DNA of 64,000 bases from Leifsonia sp. C5G2 (GCF_013359685.1 NZ_JABFMV010000017.1:1-64000); one strand, 5' to 3'; positions 16,184 through 25,456 are shown, numbered from the stretch's first letter. The notes: a model not told the origin generated them from the letters alone. Numbers and translations: made by a program.

Positions 16184-17092
16184 GGTGGGGTGCCGGAACC
16201 GGACGCGCTGCGCAGCTTGAAGCGAATCAGCGATCCCACGCGGGCGCGCATCCTCCGACTCCTGCTCGACGCCCGCGACGGACGCGGCTCGGTCACCCGC
16301 CTCGCCGAGAAACTCGGGCTGCGGCAGCCGACCGTCTCCCATCACCTGAAGCTGCTACGCGAGGAGGGCCTGGTCGAGCGCACCCAGGAGGGCCGCACCG
16401 CCTGGTACACGATCACGGCGGATCAGCTAGACAGGGTCGCCGAACTCGTCCGCCACGAACGACCCGCCGAAGACGGCGCAGCGACGGATCGGATCATCGA
16501 GGACCTCGCCCTCCGCTACCGCGGCGTCCTGTCCCGGGAGAGCGTCGAGCAGTACGTCCAGGACAGCTACGACCGCCTCGACGGCCGCAAGAACCGGGCA
16601 TCGCTGACCAGCGCGTTCGCCGTCTCCCGCCTCGACGCCCTCCTCCGATCCACCGGCGAGCGGGCCGGGGTGCCCGAGGTGCTGTTCGTGTGCGTGCAGA
16701 ACGCCGGCCGCTCCCAGCTCGCGTCGGCGATCCTTCGGCAGCTCGCCGGCGACCGGGTCCGCGTCCGTACCGCCGGTTCCGAACCCGCTGACGCGGTCCG
16801 CTCGACGATCGTGACCGTGCTGGATGAGGTCGGCACCCCGCTCGGTGGTGAGTTCCCCAAGCCGTTGACCGACGAGGCGGTTCGGGCTGCGGACTACGTG
16901 ATCACGATGGGTTGCGGCGACGCCTGCCCGATCTACCCGGGTCGCGAGTACCTGGACTGGGACGTCCCCGACCCCGTCGGCCAGCCCCTCGCCGCAGTTC
17001 GCGCGATCCGCGACGACATCGAGGAACGCGTCCGCGGCCTCCTGACCCGGATCGATGCTGAACGGCTCGTGAACACCCCGGCGACCGACTAG
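16181..17092 (+). CDS. ArsR-ArsC fusion: winged-helix repressor joined to arsenate reductase
   Basis: This 303-residue protein has an ArsR domain at residues 1-90 (ISDPTRARILRLLL, LGLRQPTVSHHLKLLREEGLV, RTAWYTI). A three-helix linker follows (LALRYRGVLSRESVEQYVQDSYDRL, about 105-150). A low-molecular-weight-phosphatase-type ArsC starts near 168 with the catalytic loop CVQNAGRS and the second motif [23 protein letters not shown]. The repressor domain has no Cys, so it cannot bind arsenite in the usual Cys way. Its ATG lies inside operator CATAGACttgcGTCTATG. Confidence 0.85.
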   Translation: MGGVPEPDALRSLKRISDPTRARILRLLLDARDGRGSVTRLAEKLGLRQPTVSHHLKLLREEGLVERTQEGRTAWYTITADQLDRVAELVRHERPAEDGAATDRIIEDLALRYRGVLSRESVEQYVQDSYDRLDGRKNRASLTSAFAVSRLDALLRSTGERAGVPEVLFVCVQNAGRSQLASAILRQLAGDRVRVRTAGSEPADAVRSTIVTVLDEVGTPLGGEFPKPLTDEAVRAADYVITMGCGDACPIYPGREYLDWDVPDPVGQPLAAVRAIRDDIEERVRGLLTRIDAERLVNTPATD

Positions 17093-17098
17093 CAAAAC

Positions 17099-17116
17099 CA
17101 TAGACGTGCATCTATG
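17099..17116. promoter_or_regulatory. ArsR-type operator upstream of arsC
   Basis: CATAGACgtgcATCTATG matches the site at 16166-16183 at 15 of 18 positions, with arms CATAGA and TCTATG. It lies 31 bases before the arsC ATG in the 54-base gap after the fusion gene. It therefore gives the second half of the operon its own repressible promoter. Confidence 0.7.
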
Positions 17117-17146
17117 CTTTCTGTACGAGAGAAAGCGAGCCCCGCC

Positions 17147-17560
17147 ATGTCTGACACCAAGCCCACCGTCCTCTTCGTCTGCATCCACAACGCCGGCCGC
17201 TCCCAGATGGCCGCCGGGTACATGCGCGAACTCTCCGGAGGCCGCGTCGACGTCCTCTCCGCCGGCTCCGAGCCGAAAGACCAGATCAACCCGGTCGCGA
17301 TCCAGGTCATGGCCGAGGAGGGCATCGACATCGCGGGCGAGCAGCCGAAGATCCTCACCACCGAGGCCGTCAAGGAGTCCGACGTGGTGATCACGATGGG
17401 CTGCGGCGACACCTGCCCGATCTTCCCCGGTAAGCGCTACGAGGATTGGGACCTCACCGACCCGGCCGGCCGCCCGGTCGAGGAGGTCCGCCCGATCCGC
17501 GACGATATCAAGCAGCGCGTCGAGAACCTGCTCGCCGAGCTCCTTCCCGCGGCGGTGTGA
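17147..17560 (+). CDS. arsC: Arsenate reductase, LMW-phosphatase type
   Basis: This 137-residue protein has [19 protein letters not shown], the P-loop of the ArsC/LMW-PTPase class, then [18 protein letters not shown] and [25 protein letters not shown]. It reduces arsenate to arsenite using thioredoxin or mycothiol as thiol partner; the trxB gene downstream supports the former. It starts at ATG 17147, after a dyad that matches the operator of the preceding fusion gene. Confidence 0.9.
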   Translation: MSDTKPTVLFVCIHNAGRSQMAAGYMRELSGGRVDVLSAGSEPKDQINPVAIQVMAEEGIDIAGEQPKILTTEAVKESDVVITMGCGDTCPIFPGKRYEDWDLTDPAGRPVEEVRPIRDDIKQRVENLLAELLPAAV

Positions 17561-17565
17561 GACCC

Positions 17566-18228
17566 ATGACCATCGACGCGACGGGGCGCCGAGCCCAACC
17601 GGAACTCGCCTACCCGGAACAGTATCTGCGCCGCCTGGCCGACGAGCTGGCGGCCAAGTTCGAGGGCATCTTCAACCGGGAGACCGTCGAACGGTACGTG
17701 CTGGAGTCCTACACCGCCTTGCTGCGCACCGCGACGGTGAAGGCGCACCTGGCGACCCGCACCATCCACTTCGCGACCGAACGGCTGACCGCGCTCGCGC
17801 AGGCCAAGGGCGCCCTGCCGGTGATCTGGCCCGAAGTGCTGTTCGTCTGCGAGCAGAACTCCGGCCGCTCCCAGATGGCTGCCGTCCTCACCGAGGCACT
17901 CTCCGGCGGCCGCGTCCACGTCCGCTCCGCCGGATCGATGCCCGCCCACGAACTGAACCCGGCCGTCGTCGAGGTGATGACCGAACTCGGGCTCGACATG
18001 AGCCGCGAGTTCCCCAAGCCCCTGACCGACGACGTCGTCCAGGCCGCCGACGTCGTGGTGACGATGGGGTGCGGCGACGCCTGCCCGATTTACCCTGGCA
18101 AGCGCTACCAGGACTGGGAACTGCAGGATCCGCAGGGCCAGCCCGTCGACACCGTCCGGGGCATCCGCGACGAGGTGGAGCAGCACGTGCGCGAGCTGCT
18201 CAAGAGTCTGGAGGTGACGCCCGCGTGA
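17566..18228 (+). CDS. Second ArsC with N-terminal three-helix domain
   Basis: This 220-residue protein starts at ATG 17566, five bases after the previous stop. Residues 15-75 form the three-helix domain ([33 protein letters not shown]), the same type as in the linker of the ArsR-ArsC fusion. The reductase domain begins near 90 with [18 protein letters not shown] and continues to [20 protein letters not shown]. It resembles actinobacterial arsenate-mycothiol transferase-like ArsC proteins. It is the third ArsC domain in a row. Its stop overlaps the trxB GTG. Confidence 0.85.
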   Translation: MTIDATGRRAQPELAYPEQYLRRLADELAAKFEGIFNRETVERYVLESYTALLRTATVKAHLATRTIHFATERLTALAQAKGALPVIWPEVLFVCEQNSGRSQMAAVLTEALSGGRVHVRSAGSMPAHELNPAVVEVMTELGLDMSREFPKPLTDDVVQAADVVVTMGCGDACPIYPGKRYQDWELQDPQGQPVDTVRGIRDEVEQHVRELLKSLEVTPA

Positions 18229-19187
18229 GCGTCGAGAACGTCGTCGTCATCGGCTCCGGCCCCGCCGGCTACACCGCCGCGATCTACCTGGCCCGCGCCG
18301 GCCTAGAACCGATCGTGCTGACCAGCTCCGTCGAGATCGGCGGAGCCCTGGTCAACACCACCGAGGTCGAGAACTTCCCCGGATTCATCGACGGCATCCA
18401 AGGCCCCGACCTGATGGAAAACCTGCGCCAGCAGGCCGAACGCTTCGGCGCCCGCCTCGTCTACGACGACGCCACCGCCGTCGACCTCGCCAGCGACATC
18501 AAGACAATCACCACCGGAGGCGGCGTCACCTACCAGGCGCACGCCGTCGTCCTCGCGATGGGGTCAGCGCATCGCAAGCTCGGCGTCGCCGGGGAGGACC
18601 GGCTCTCCGGATATGGGATCTCCTGGTGCGCGACCTGCGACGGTGCGTTCTTCCGCGACCAGGACATCGCCGTCGCCGGCGGTGGCGACTCCGCACTGGA
18701 AGAGGCTATGTTCCTCACCCGGTTCGCCAACTCCGTCACCCTCATCCACCGCCGCGACGAACTCCGCGCCTCCCAGATCATGCAGGACCGGGCTCTCGCG
18801 AACCCGAAGATCACCGTGCGCTGGAACACCCAGATCGACGAAGCCCACGGCGACGACAAGCTCAACGGGCTCACCCTGCGCGACACCGTTACCGGGCAAC
18901 CCGGGACTCTTGATGCCACCGGACTGTTCGTCGCGATCGGCCACGACCCCCGGAGCGCCCTCGTCGCCGGACAGATCGACCTCGACCCCGACGGCTACGT
19001 CAAGGTCGCCCATCCCACAACGGCGACCAACCTGCCAGGCGTGTTCGCCTGCGGCGACCTCGTCGACCGCCGCTACCGGCAAGCGATCACTGCGGCCGGC
19101 ACCGGCTGCGCCGCCGCGCTCGACGCCCAGCATTACCTCGCGGGACGTGCCCCGGTCGTGAAGCAGGCCGTGGCAGTCAACGCATGA
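18225..19187 (+). CDS. trxB: Thioredoxin reductase
   Basis: This 320-residue FAD/NADPH enzyme has [21 protein letters not shown] for FAD at the start, the redox pair WCATC near residue 138, and [17 protein letters not shown] for NADPH. The C-terminal FAD segment is [30 protein letters not shown]. It would supply electrons via thioredoxin to the ArsC enzymes encoded directly upstream. GTG 18225 overlaps the stop of the previous gene (GTGA), so it is in the same operon. Confidence 0.9.
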   Translation: MSVENVVVIGSGPAGYTAAIYLARAGLEPIVLTSSVEIGGALVNTTEVENFPGFIDGIQGPDLMENLRQQAERFGARLVYDDATAVDLASDIKTITTGGGVTYQAHAVVLAMGSAHRKLGVAGEDRLSGYGISWCATCDGAFFRDQDIAVAGGGDSALEEAMFLTRFANSVTLIHRRDELRASQIMQDRALANPKITVRWNTQIDEAHGDDKLNGLTLRDTVTGQPGTLDATGLFVAIGHDPRSALVAGQIDLDPDGYVKVAHPTTATNLPGVFACGDLVDRRYRQAITAAGTGCAAALDAQHYLAGRAPVVKQAVAVNA

Positions 19188-19900
19188 GCGCGACCACGGA
19201 GGCTGCGAAACAGATCCGGATCCCAACTATCGCGGTCCTCCGTCCGGCGCTGGCCGAGTTCGTTGGAAGCGCTGGACTCACTGCGGTGGTCGTGGGGTCT
19301 GGGATCGCGGCTCAGCATCTCTCGCCCGGAGACACTGGGCTCCAACTGCTCGAGAATGCCCTAGCCACGGCCCTGGGACTGACCGTGCTCGTCCTGGTCT
19401 TCGCACCGAGCTCCGGCGCTCAATTCAACCCGGTCGTCTCGCTTGTCGACGCGGCCGCTGGCGGGAGGCCCTGGCGAGGCCTGTGGTCGTACATCCCCGC
19501 GCAGGTCCTCGGCTGCCTTGTCGGGGCGGTGCTGGCGAACCTGATGTTCGAGCAGCCGGCTGCCCGATGGAGCAGCACCGAACGCGCGACTCCAGCGCAC
19601 CTGCTCGCCGAAGTCGTCGCAACCGCCGGGCTGATCCTGGTCATCTTCGTCCTCGCCCGCACCGGCCGCGCTGCCATCGTCGCCCCAGCAGTCGGCGCGT
19701 ACATCGGAGCCGCCTACTGGTTCACCAGCTCCACCAGCTTCGCCAACCCCGCCATCACCATCGGCCGCACCATCACCGACACCTTCGCCGGCATCGCACC
19801 AGGAAGCGCGCCCTGGTACATCGGCGCTCAGCTCATTGGGGCAGGCCTCGGGCTGGCAGCTGTGCGAGTCTTCGCCCCCAACTCCAGCGTTACGCGCTAG
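19184..19900 (+). CDS. Aquaglyceroporin-type channel (MIP family), probable arsenite exit route
   Basis: This 238-residue protein has six hydrophobic segments and the two MIP half-helix motifs FNPVVS (a variant of NPA) and [10 protein letters not shown]. It overlaps trxB by ATGA. There is no ArsB or Acr3 pump in this cluster, so arsenite made by ArsC would leave by this channel down its gradient, as described for AqpS-type ars operons. The role is inferred from context; the fold is clear. Confidence 0.8.
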   Translation: MSATTEAAKQIRIPTIAVLRPALAEFVGSAGLTAVVVGSGIAAQHLSPGDTGLQLLENALATALGLTVLVLVFAPSSGAQFNPVVSLVDAAAGGRPWRGLWSYIPAQVLGCLVGAVLANLMFEQPAARWSSTERATPAHLLAEVVATAGLILVIFVLARTGRAAIVAPAVGAYIGAAYWFTSSTSFANPAITIGRTITDTFAGIAPGSAPWYIGAQLIGAGLGLAAVRVFAPNSSVTR

Positions 19901-19981
19901 ATGTTGCTGGCCATAACGTTGTGGTCACGTAGGAAGGTCGCGGCAGGAGGCTCCGCCTCTGCGCGCGTCATCTCGGATTGG

Positions 19982-20371
19982 CTACAGGTACCTGCAGACC
20001 TCGTCGGCGTTGCAGGTCTCGGGTTCGGGTTCTGCGGCTGCGTCGCGGAGGGCGGCAACGTTGTCGCGGAGGGAGACGAGATCCGAGATCTGGCGCTCAA
20101 TGTCCTTCAGACGAACGTCTAGGAGGTCCCGGACGTGGCCGCAGGGAATCTCGCCTCCATCGCGGATGTCGAGGATCTGTTTGATCTGCGCGAGGGTAAG
20201 TCCGGCAGCCTGGCCGCGGTGGATGAAGTCGATCCGAGTCGCTGCTTCCGGATCGTAGTCGCGGTATCCCGACGCGGTGCGCTCGGCCGCGGGAAGCAGG
20301 CCCTGCTCCTCGTAGAACCGCAGGGTCTTGGCGGTGGTGCCGGCCGCCTCGGCGAGTTCGCCGATCCTCAT
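19982..20371 (-). CDS. merR: MerR mercury-responsive regulator
   Basis: This 129-residue protein has the MerR helix-turn-helix MRIGELAEAAGTTAKTLRFYEEQGLL, wing residues, and a dimer helix. Cys77 (EIPCGHV), Cys120 and Cys126 match the spacing class of the three mercury ligands. I chose ATG 20371 as the conserved start; further upstream codons read into the promoter. It is divergent from merA and would twist the 19-20 base spacer promoter when bound to Hg(II). Confidence 0.85.
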   Translation of the reverse strand: MRIGELAEAAGTTAKTLRFYEEQGLLPAAERTASGYRDYDPEAATRIDFIHRGQAAGLTLAQIKQILDIRDGGEIPCGHVRDLLDVRLKDIERQISDLVSLRDNVAALRDAAAEPEPETCNADEVCRYL

Positions 20372-20400
20372 CTGGGTCTCCGATGTGTCACAGGTCGCAC

Positions 20401-20432
20401 TTGACCTTCCCCCGTACTGGAAGGTCCATTGT
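20401..20432 (+). promoter_or_regulatory. MerR-type operator/promoter for merA operon
   Basis: TTGACC (20401-20406) and CATTGT (20427-20432) are separated by 20 bases, the over-long spacer typical of MerR promoters. The perfect dyad GACCTTCC (20403-20410) and GGAAGGTC (20419-20426) lies in that spacer. It sits between merR and merA. Confidence 0.82.
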
Positions 20433-20476
20433 GGCTGCATCAAGAGCAATTCTCAAGACTCAGGGGAGGAATCGGG

Positions 20477-21901
20477 ATGCAGTCCAGGTACGACCTTGCG
20501 ATCATCGGATCGGGTGGCGCCGCGTTCGCCGCCGCCATCCGCGCGACCACGCTCGGCAAGTCGGTGGTGATGATCGAGCGCGGCACTTTCGGCGGCACGT
20601 GCGTGAACACCGGCTGCGTGCCGTCGAAGGCGCTCATCGCCGCCGCTGAGGCCCGCCAGACCGCTGCCGAGGCGGGCAACCGTTTCCCGGGGATCGCCAC
20701 CACAGCGGACGACGTGGACATGCCCGCGCTGATCAGCAGCAAGCAGGACCTCGTCGAGGAACTTCGGGGTGAGAAGTACGTCGACGTCGCCGACGCCTAC
20801 GGCTGGCAGATCCGCCACGGCGACGCTGCGTTCGCCGGCACGCCAGAAGCGCCCGTTCTTGAGGTCACCGCGACTGACGGTGCGGTCGAGACGATCGACG
20901 CTGATCACTACCTGGTCGCCACCGGCGCCAGCGCATGGGCCCCACCGATCGACGGTCTTGAGGAGGCCGGCTACCTGACCTCGACCACGGCGATGGAGTT
21001 GACCAAGGTTCCCGACTCGCTGCTGGTGCTCGGCGGCGGCTACGTCGCCTTGGAGCAGGCCCAACTGTTCGCCCGGCTCGGGTCGAAGGTCACCCTGCTG
21101 GTTCGTTCCCGGCTGGCGTCGAAGGAGGAGCCGGAGGTATCCAAGGCGCTGCAGGAGGTCTTCGCCGACGAGGGCATCCGCGTGGTCCGCCGTGCGGTCC
21201 CGACCCACGTTGCCCGTGACGACGTCAGGGGCCAGGTTGTTGTCACCGCTGACATCTCCGGCGGCGAGCAGGAATTCCACGCCGAACAGGTCCTCGTCGC
21301 CCTCGGCCGCCGACCGGTCACCGATGGGCTGAACCTCGATGCGGTGGAGGTGAAGACCGGCGACACGGGCGAGATCGTGGTCACCGACCAACTGCAGTCC
21401 TCCAACCCCCGGATCTGGGCAGCCGGCGACGTGACCGGGCACCCCGAGTTCGTCTACGTCGCCGCCCACCACGGCAACATGGTCGCTGAGAACACGTTCG
21501 CTGGCGCTGAGCGGTCGGTGGACCACAGCCGGCTGCCGCGGGTGACCTTCACCAGTCCGGCGATCGGCGCGGTCGGGATGACCGAGGCCCAGGTGCTCGC
21601 TGCCGGGATCCGCTGCGACTGCCGCGTCCTGCCGCTGGACTACGTGCCCCGGGCGCTGGTCAACCGCGACACCCGCGGCTTCATCAAGATCGTCGCCAAC
21701 GCTGAGACCGGCGAGATCCTCGGCCTCACCGCCGTCGCCAAAGACGCCGGCGAGCTCGCCGCCGCCGGTGTCCACATCCTCGGCAAGACCGTCACCGAGG
21801 TCGCCGACGCATGGGCGCCCTACCTGACCATGACCGAAGGCATCCGGATCGCCGCCAAGGCCTTCACCACCGACATCTCCAAGCTGTCCTGCTGCGCGTG
21901 A
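20477..21901 (+). CDS. merA: Mercuric reductase
   Basis: This 474-residue flavoenzyme starts at ATG 20477 after GGGGAGG. The FAD motif is LAIIGSGGAAFAAAIRA and the redox site GGTCVNTGCVPSK is near residue 40. The NADPH domain has LLVLGGGYVALEQAQLFARLG, and the C-terminus ends KLSCCA with the vicinal Cys pair that hands Hg(II) to the active site. There is no N-terminal NmerA metal-binding domain. It reduces Hg(II) to volatile Hg(0). Confidence 0.93.
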   Translation: MQSRYDLAIIGSGGAAFAAAIRATTLGKSVVMIERGTFGGTCVNTGCVPSKALIAAAEARQTAAEAGNRFPGIATTADDVDMPALISSKQDLVEELRGEKYVDVADAYGWQIRHGDAAFAGTPEAPVLEVTATDGAVETIDADHYLVATGASAWAPPIDGLEEAGYLTSTTAMELTKVPDSLLVLGGGYVALEQAQLFARLGSKVTLLVRSRLASKEEPEVSKALQEVFADEGIRVVRRAVPTHVARDDVRGQVVVTADISGGEQEFHAEQVLVALGRRPVTDGLNLDAVEVKTGDTGEIVVTDQLQSSNPRIWAAGDVTGHPEFVYVAAHHGNMVAENTFAGAERSVDHSRLPRVTFTSPAIGAVGMTEAQVLAAGIRCDCRVLPLDYVPRALVNRDTRGFIKIVANAETGEILGLTAVAKDAGELAAAGVHILGKTVTEVADAWAPYLTMTEGIRIAAKAFTTDISKLSCCA

Positions 21902-21983
21902 CCCGCAGCCGACATCGGAGCTCACGACGCAACTGCCCGAACGACTCAACAACACCGAAGAGACCGGCCTTGACGCCGTCCTA

Positions 21984-22574
21984 TTGATCCCGCTGCTGCG
22001 GCTGATCGTCGAGGGCGGCCCGGTCACCGTCGAGCAGTTCGCCGCGGCCGCCGGCCGTCCGGTCGACGACGTACGCACGGGTCTGGCCGCGGTGCCGGAC
22101 ACCGAGTACGACGACCAGGGCCGCATCATCGGCCAGGGCCTCACCCTGCGCCCCACCCCTCACCGGTTCACCGTGGCCGGTGAGGAGCTCTACACCTGGT
22201 GCGCCCTGGACACCCTGATCTTTCCGACCCTGCTCGAGCGCGCGGCGAGCGTGGAGTCGGTCTCCCCGACCAGCGGCGAGCCGATCCGGGTCACCATCGA
22301 CCCCGTCGCCGGCGTCACCAGCGTCGAACCCGCCACCGCGGTGGTGTCGCTGGTCAACCCCGACCAGATCACCTCGATCCGGTCCTCCTTCTGCAACCAG
22401 GTCCACTACTTCACCTCCGATGAGGACGCCGCGGGCTGGCTGGCCGAGCACCCCCGCGCCGAGGTCGTGCCCGTGGCCGTTGCCTATCGGATCGGTACCG
22501 ACCTCACGACCGGCTTCCTCAACCAGTTCCAGGCCAACGCGGCAGTGGCCGACGACGGCCACTGCCGCTGCTGA
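21984..22574 (+). CDS. merB: Organomercurial lyase, start codon unclear
   Basis: The frame has the MerB catalytic set: LYTWCALD (Cys and Asp) and RSSFCNQVHYF (second Cys). Counted from TTG 21984 these are residues 73, 76 and 137, whereas MerB uses 96, 99 and 159. So about 23 N-terminal residues lie upstream. The frame is open there and reads SELTTQLPERLNNTEETGLDAVLL, a normal MerB N-terminus, but no ATG, GTG or TTG is in frame; the expected start position reads ACA-TCG at 21912-21917. A CTG (21933) or ACG start, or a lost start codon, are the options. It cleaves C-Hg bonds. Confidence 0.82.
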   Translation: MIPLLRLIVEGGPVTVEQFAAAAGRPVDDVRTGLAAVPDTEYDDQGRIIGQGLTLRPTPHRFTVAGEELYTWCALDTLIFPTLLERAASVESVSPTSGEPIRVTIDPVAGVTSVEPATAVVSLVNPDQITSIRSSFCNQVHYFTSDEDAAGWLAEHPRAEVVPVAVAYRIGTDLTTGFLNQFQANAAVADDGHCRC

Positions 22575-22603
22575 CCAAGAACACCGAAGGGAACTCCACT
22601 CCG

Positions 22604-22903
22604 ATGAAGTCCAACCACGACGACCAACCGGGAGGCAGCGGCCTGCTCCTCGGAGCCGGGGCCGCGCTGCTCATGGTCGCCTGCTGCGCCCTACTTCCCT
22701 TGCTCCTCGCCGGTGGTCTGCTGGCCAGTGTCGGCGGGTTCCTCGGCAACCCCTGGGTGATCGGCACCGGCATCGCCGTCCTGGTGCTCGCGGTCCTCGC
22801 GACCACGCGGCGCCGCAGCGGCGGCAACAACGCCAGGCATGGCTGTTGCCCGCCTGTGAACTCCACCCACCCCAGCGACACGAAGGACGACCAGAACCGA
22901 TGA
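22604..22903 (+). CDS. MerT/MerF-like small mercury membrane transporter
   Basis: This 99-residue protein has two membrane helices. The first contains a vicinal Cys pair (MVACCALLPLLLAGG), as in MerT and MerF, and a second CC lies near the C-terminus (HGCCPPVN). It sits between merB and a TlpA-like lipoprotein, whose ATG overlaps its stop. Transport of Hg(II) to MerA is the likely task; the closest family is uncertain. Confidence 0.65.
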   Translation: MKSNHDDQPGGSGLLLGAGAALLMVACCALLPLLLAGGLLASVGGFLGNPWVIGTGIAVLVLAVLATTRRRSGGNNARHGCCPPVNSTHPSDTKDDQNR

Positions 22904-23424
22904 CGCTTACCCGCACCCGCCGCGCGACCCTCTCGGTCGCCGGCCTCCTGCTTGCAGGCTCCCTGGCTCTGACCGCCTGCGGAAACACCGACGCCACACC
23001 AGCCGCAGATGCGGGCACGCCAGCGGCGGTTACTAGCATCGACGGCCAGATGGTCAGCCTGCCCGCCAGCGGGAAGCCGACCGCGGTGTTCTTCTTCTCC
23101 GTCGGCTGCGGCGAATGCGTTGAAGGCGTCCGCTCCCTCGGCGAGGCCGCCACCGCTGCCGAGAAGTCGGGTGCTGGGGCGAGCTTCCTCGCCGTCGACA
23201 TGGACCCCGGCGAGTCCAAGGAGACCATCGAGGGATTCATGGAGTACGTCGACGCCGAACACGTCCCGGCCGCCATAGACGAGGGTGCCGCCTTGTCCCA
23301 GCGATTCGACGTTGCCGCCCTGTCCACCCTCATCGTCATCGACGGCGACGGCAAGGTGACCTTCCGTGCCACCGAGCCCGACGCGAAGACGATCACCGCC
23401 GAACTCGTCAAGGCCGGAGCCTGA
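22900..23424 (+). CDS. TlpA/thioredoxin-like lipoprotein of the mer operon
   Basis: This 174-residue protein has a lipoprotein signal (ATLSVAGLLLAGSLALTAC, lipobox LTAC), then a thioredoxin-like domain with FFFSVGCGECVEGVRSL, a CxxC redox pair. The fold continues as ASFLAVDMDPGE and LIVIDGDGKVTFR. It is coupled to the MerT-like gene by ATGA and followed by a CcdA-like gene that could keep it reduced. It probably handles Hg(II) or thiols outside the membrane. Confidence 0.75.
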   Translation: MTLTRTRRATLSVAGLLLAGSLALTACGNTDATPAADAGTPAAVTSIDGQMVSLPASGKPTAVFFFSVGCGECVEGVRSLGEAATAAEKSGAGASFLAVDMDPGESKETIEGFMEYVDAEHVPAAIDEGAALSQRFDVAALSTLIVIDGDGKVTFRATEPDAKTITAELVKAGA

Positions 23425-23427
23425 TCC

Positions 23428-24348
23428 ATGGGCGGATTGCTCAGCCTCGCCTTCGCCGCCGGCATGGTGGCGCCGGTCAACCCATGCGGGTTCGCGCTGC
23501 TGCCGGCCTGGATCAGCCAGACCCTCGGCGACGCTGACGCCTCGCCCGTCCCGGTGCGGCTGCTGAGGGCCCTGCGGTCCGGAATCGCACTGGCGATCGG
23601 GTTCGCCGGCACCCTCGCAGCTGCGGGCCTGCTGGTGAGCGCCGGGGCTCGGGGCCTGATCCAGGCAGCGCCCAAACTCGGTCTCGCCGTAGGCGTCCTA
23701 CTGGTGCTCCTCGGCCTGTGGATGCTGGCCGGCCGTTCGATCTCCGTGCGGTTGCCCCGGATCACCGGCCGAGCAACCGAAGGCCTCCCGCCAACCGCCC
23801 GGATGCTGGTCTTCGGGATCGGCTACGCCCTCGCCTCCCTGTCGTGCACCTTCGGAGTGATCCTTGCTGTCATCGCCCAGGCACAGGCCACCGCCAGCTA
23901 CGCGGGGCTGCTGCTGGTCTTCGGTGTCTACGCCGCCGGCTCAGCCAGCATCCTGCTGCTGCTCGCACTCGCGACCACCGCCGCGGGTACCGGCCTAACC
24001 CGCCACGTCGCACGCCTCGGGAGTTATGGCCCCCGGATCACCGGCGCCGTCTTGCTGCTCACCGGCGTCTACCTCGCGTGGTACTGGTGGCCCGCCGCCA
24101 CCGCCGACAACAACCTCGTCGCGACCGGCCGTGCCGGCGGTGTCGCCAGGCTCTCAACGACCCTGTCCGGCTGGGTTCAGGCTCACACGGCGCCGATCGC
24201 GGCGCTCGCGGTCATCTCCCTCCTCGTAGTACTCGCCCTTGGCGCCGCCCATAGGCGGCGTCGAGCCAGTTCCGAATCGCCGGAGGCCTGCTGCGACACC
24301 ACGAACGTCGGGCTCGGCGTGTCAGGCGGCGACCACGAGGGTCAGTAG
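23428..24348 (+). CDS. CcdA/DsbD-like membrane protein of the mer operon
   Basis: This 306-residue protein has at least seven hydrophobic segments. The first contains NPCGFALLPAW, and SLSCTFGVILAVIAQ lies in the second half; one Cys in each half is the redox pair of CcdA/DsbD proteins. The C-terminus has another helix and an ACCD motif. Located three bases after the TlpA-like gene, it likely passes electrons or metal to it. Similar TlpA-CcdA pairs occur in actinobacterial mer operons. Confidence 0.75.
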   Translation: MGGLLSLAFAAGMVAPVNPCGFALLPAWISQTLGDADASPVPVRLLRALRSGIALAIGFAGTLAAAGLLVSAGARGLIQAAPKLGLAVGVLLVLLGLWMLAGRSISVRLPRITGRATEGLPPTARMLVFGIGYALASLSCTFGVILAVIAQAQATASYAGLLLVFGVYAAGSASILLLLALATTAAGTGLTRHVARLGSYGPRITGAVLLLTGVYLAWYWWPAATADNNLVATGRAGGVARLSTTLSGWVQAHTAPIAALAVISLLVVLALGAAHRRRRASSESPEACCDTTNVGLGVSGGDHEGQ

Positions 24349-24417
24349 CCGACGGCTGAATGGGGGGCTTGGTCCGGGACTCAGCGACTCGACTGGAACA
24401 TTCTTCGAAGGACGTGC

Positions 24418-25419
24418 ATGACTCACCGCAACTCGCCACTGTCAGTCGAGGGACGTCGGCGGCTGGTCGAGCGTTGCAAGACCCGGCCGATCGCTCACGT
24501 GGCAGCTGAGATGGGAATCTCCCGCGCTACCGCGTCAAAGTGGGTCCATCGCCATCGTGAGTTCGGTGAGGTCGGTCTGCTCGACCGCTCATCGACGCCT
24601 AAGCAATCCCCGACAGCCACCCCCAACGTCGTTGTTCGCGAAGTCGAACGCATGCGGCGCGAGCACAAGTGGTCAGCGGCTCGGATCACGTTCGAGCTCG
24701 AACAGGTCGGCATTCAGATCAGTCGGCGCACGGTGAGTCGCATCCTCACCGACCTGCAGCTCAACCGGCGCCGCTTCATCGACCCGACCGGGGAAAGTAA
24801 CCGCGAAGCGAGGAAGATTGTCGCTCGGTGCCCCGGCCACATGGTTCACCTGGACGTCAAGAAGGTCGGCCGAATCCCCGATGGCGGCGGATGGCGGGCT
24901 CATGGCAAGGACAGCCCGGAAGCTCGCGCCGTCGCGCGGACGAAAACCCGCGGCACGCGAGCCGGCTACGTCTACCTCCACTCAGCGATTGACGGCTACT
25001 CACGCCTCGCGTACACCGAGGCTTTGCCGAACGAGCAGGCCGCGACGGCCGTTGCGTTCCTCGCGCGAGCGCGGGCATGGTTCGCGGCTCATGGCATCAC
25101 GCACATCGAACGGATCGTGACCGACAACGGATCCTGTTACCGCGCCTCAGCGTTCGCCGATGCACTGGCCGGGTCGCGGCACCAACGGATCACGCCCTAC
25201 ACGCCCCGCCACAACGGAAAGATCGAGCGGTACAACCGGATCCTTGCCGAAGAGTTCCTCTATGCACGGACATGGACCTCAGAAGACGAACGCGCCAACG
25301 CCCTCGAGCGCTGGAACCTGCACTACAACTACCACCGCCCGCACGGTGCCGCGGACGGTCAGCCGCCGGCCACGCTCGTGCCAATTCGCGTCAACAACGT
25401 CCTGGCCTCATACAGCTAG
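24418..25419 (+). CDS. IS481-family transposase
   Basis: This 333-residue protein has an N-terminal helix-turn-helix pair (RRRLVERCKTRPIAHVAAEMGISRATASKWVHRH) and a DDE integrase core with HLDVKKVG, VTDNGSCYRA and YTPRHNGKIERYNRIL. The conserved end is YHRPHGAADGQPPATL. All three catalytic positions are present. It lies 69 bases after the mer operon. I could not identify convincing terminal inverted repeats. Confidence 0.88.
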   Translation: MTHRNSPLSVEGRRRLVERCKTRPIAHVAAEMGISRATASKWVHRHREFGEVGLLDRSSTPKQSPTATPNVVVREVERMRREHKWSAARITFELEQVGIQISRRTVSRILTDLQLNRRRFIDPTGESNREARKIVARCPGHMVHLDVKKVGRIPDGGGWRAHGKDSPEARAVARTKTRGTRAGYVYLHSAIDGYSRLAYTEALPNEQAATAVAFLARARAWFAAHGITHIERIVTDNGSCYRASAFADALAGSRHQRITPYTPRHNGKIERYNRILAEEFLYARTWTSEDERANALERWNLHYNYHRPHGAADGQPPATLVPIRVNNVLASYS

Positions 25420-25456
25420 ACGTCGCATAGGGCGGTCTCAAGAGCGCTCCTGTGTG

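Noticed and set aside
20453-22156. 567-codon leftward open frame opposite merA
   Set aside because: merA is unmistakable on the plus strand. The antisense product is low-complexity (Gly/Asp/Val/Leu) with no domain.
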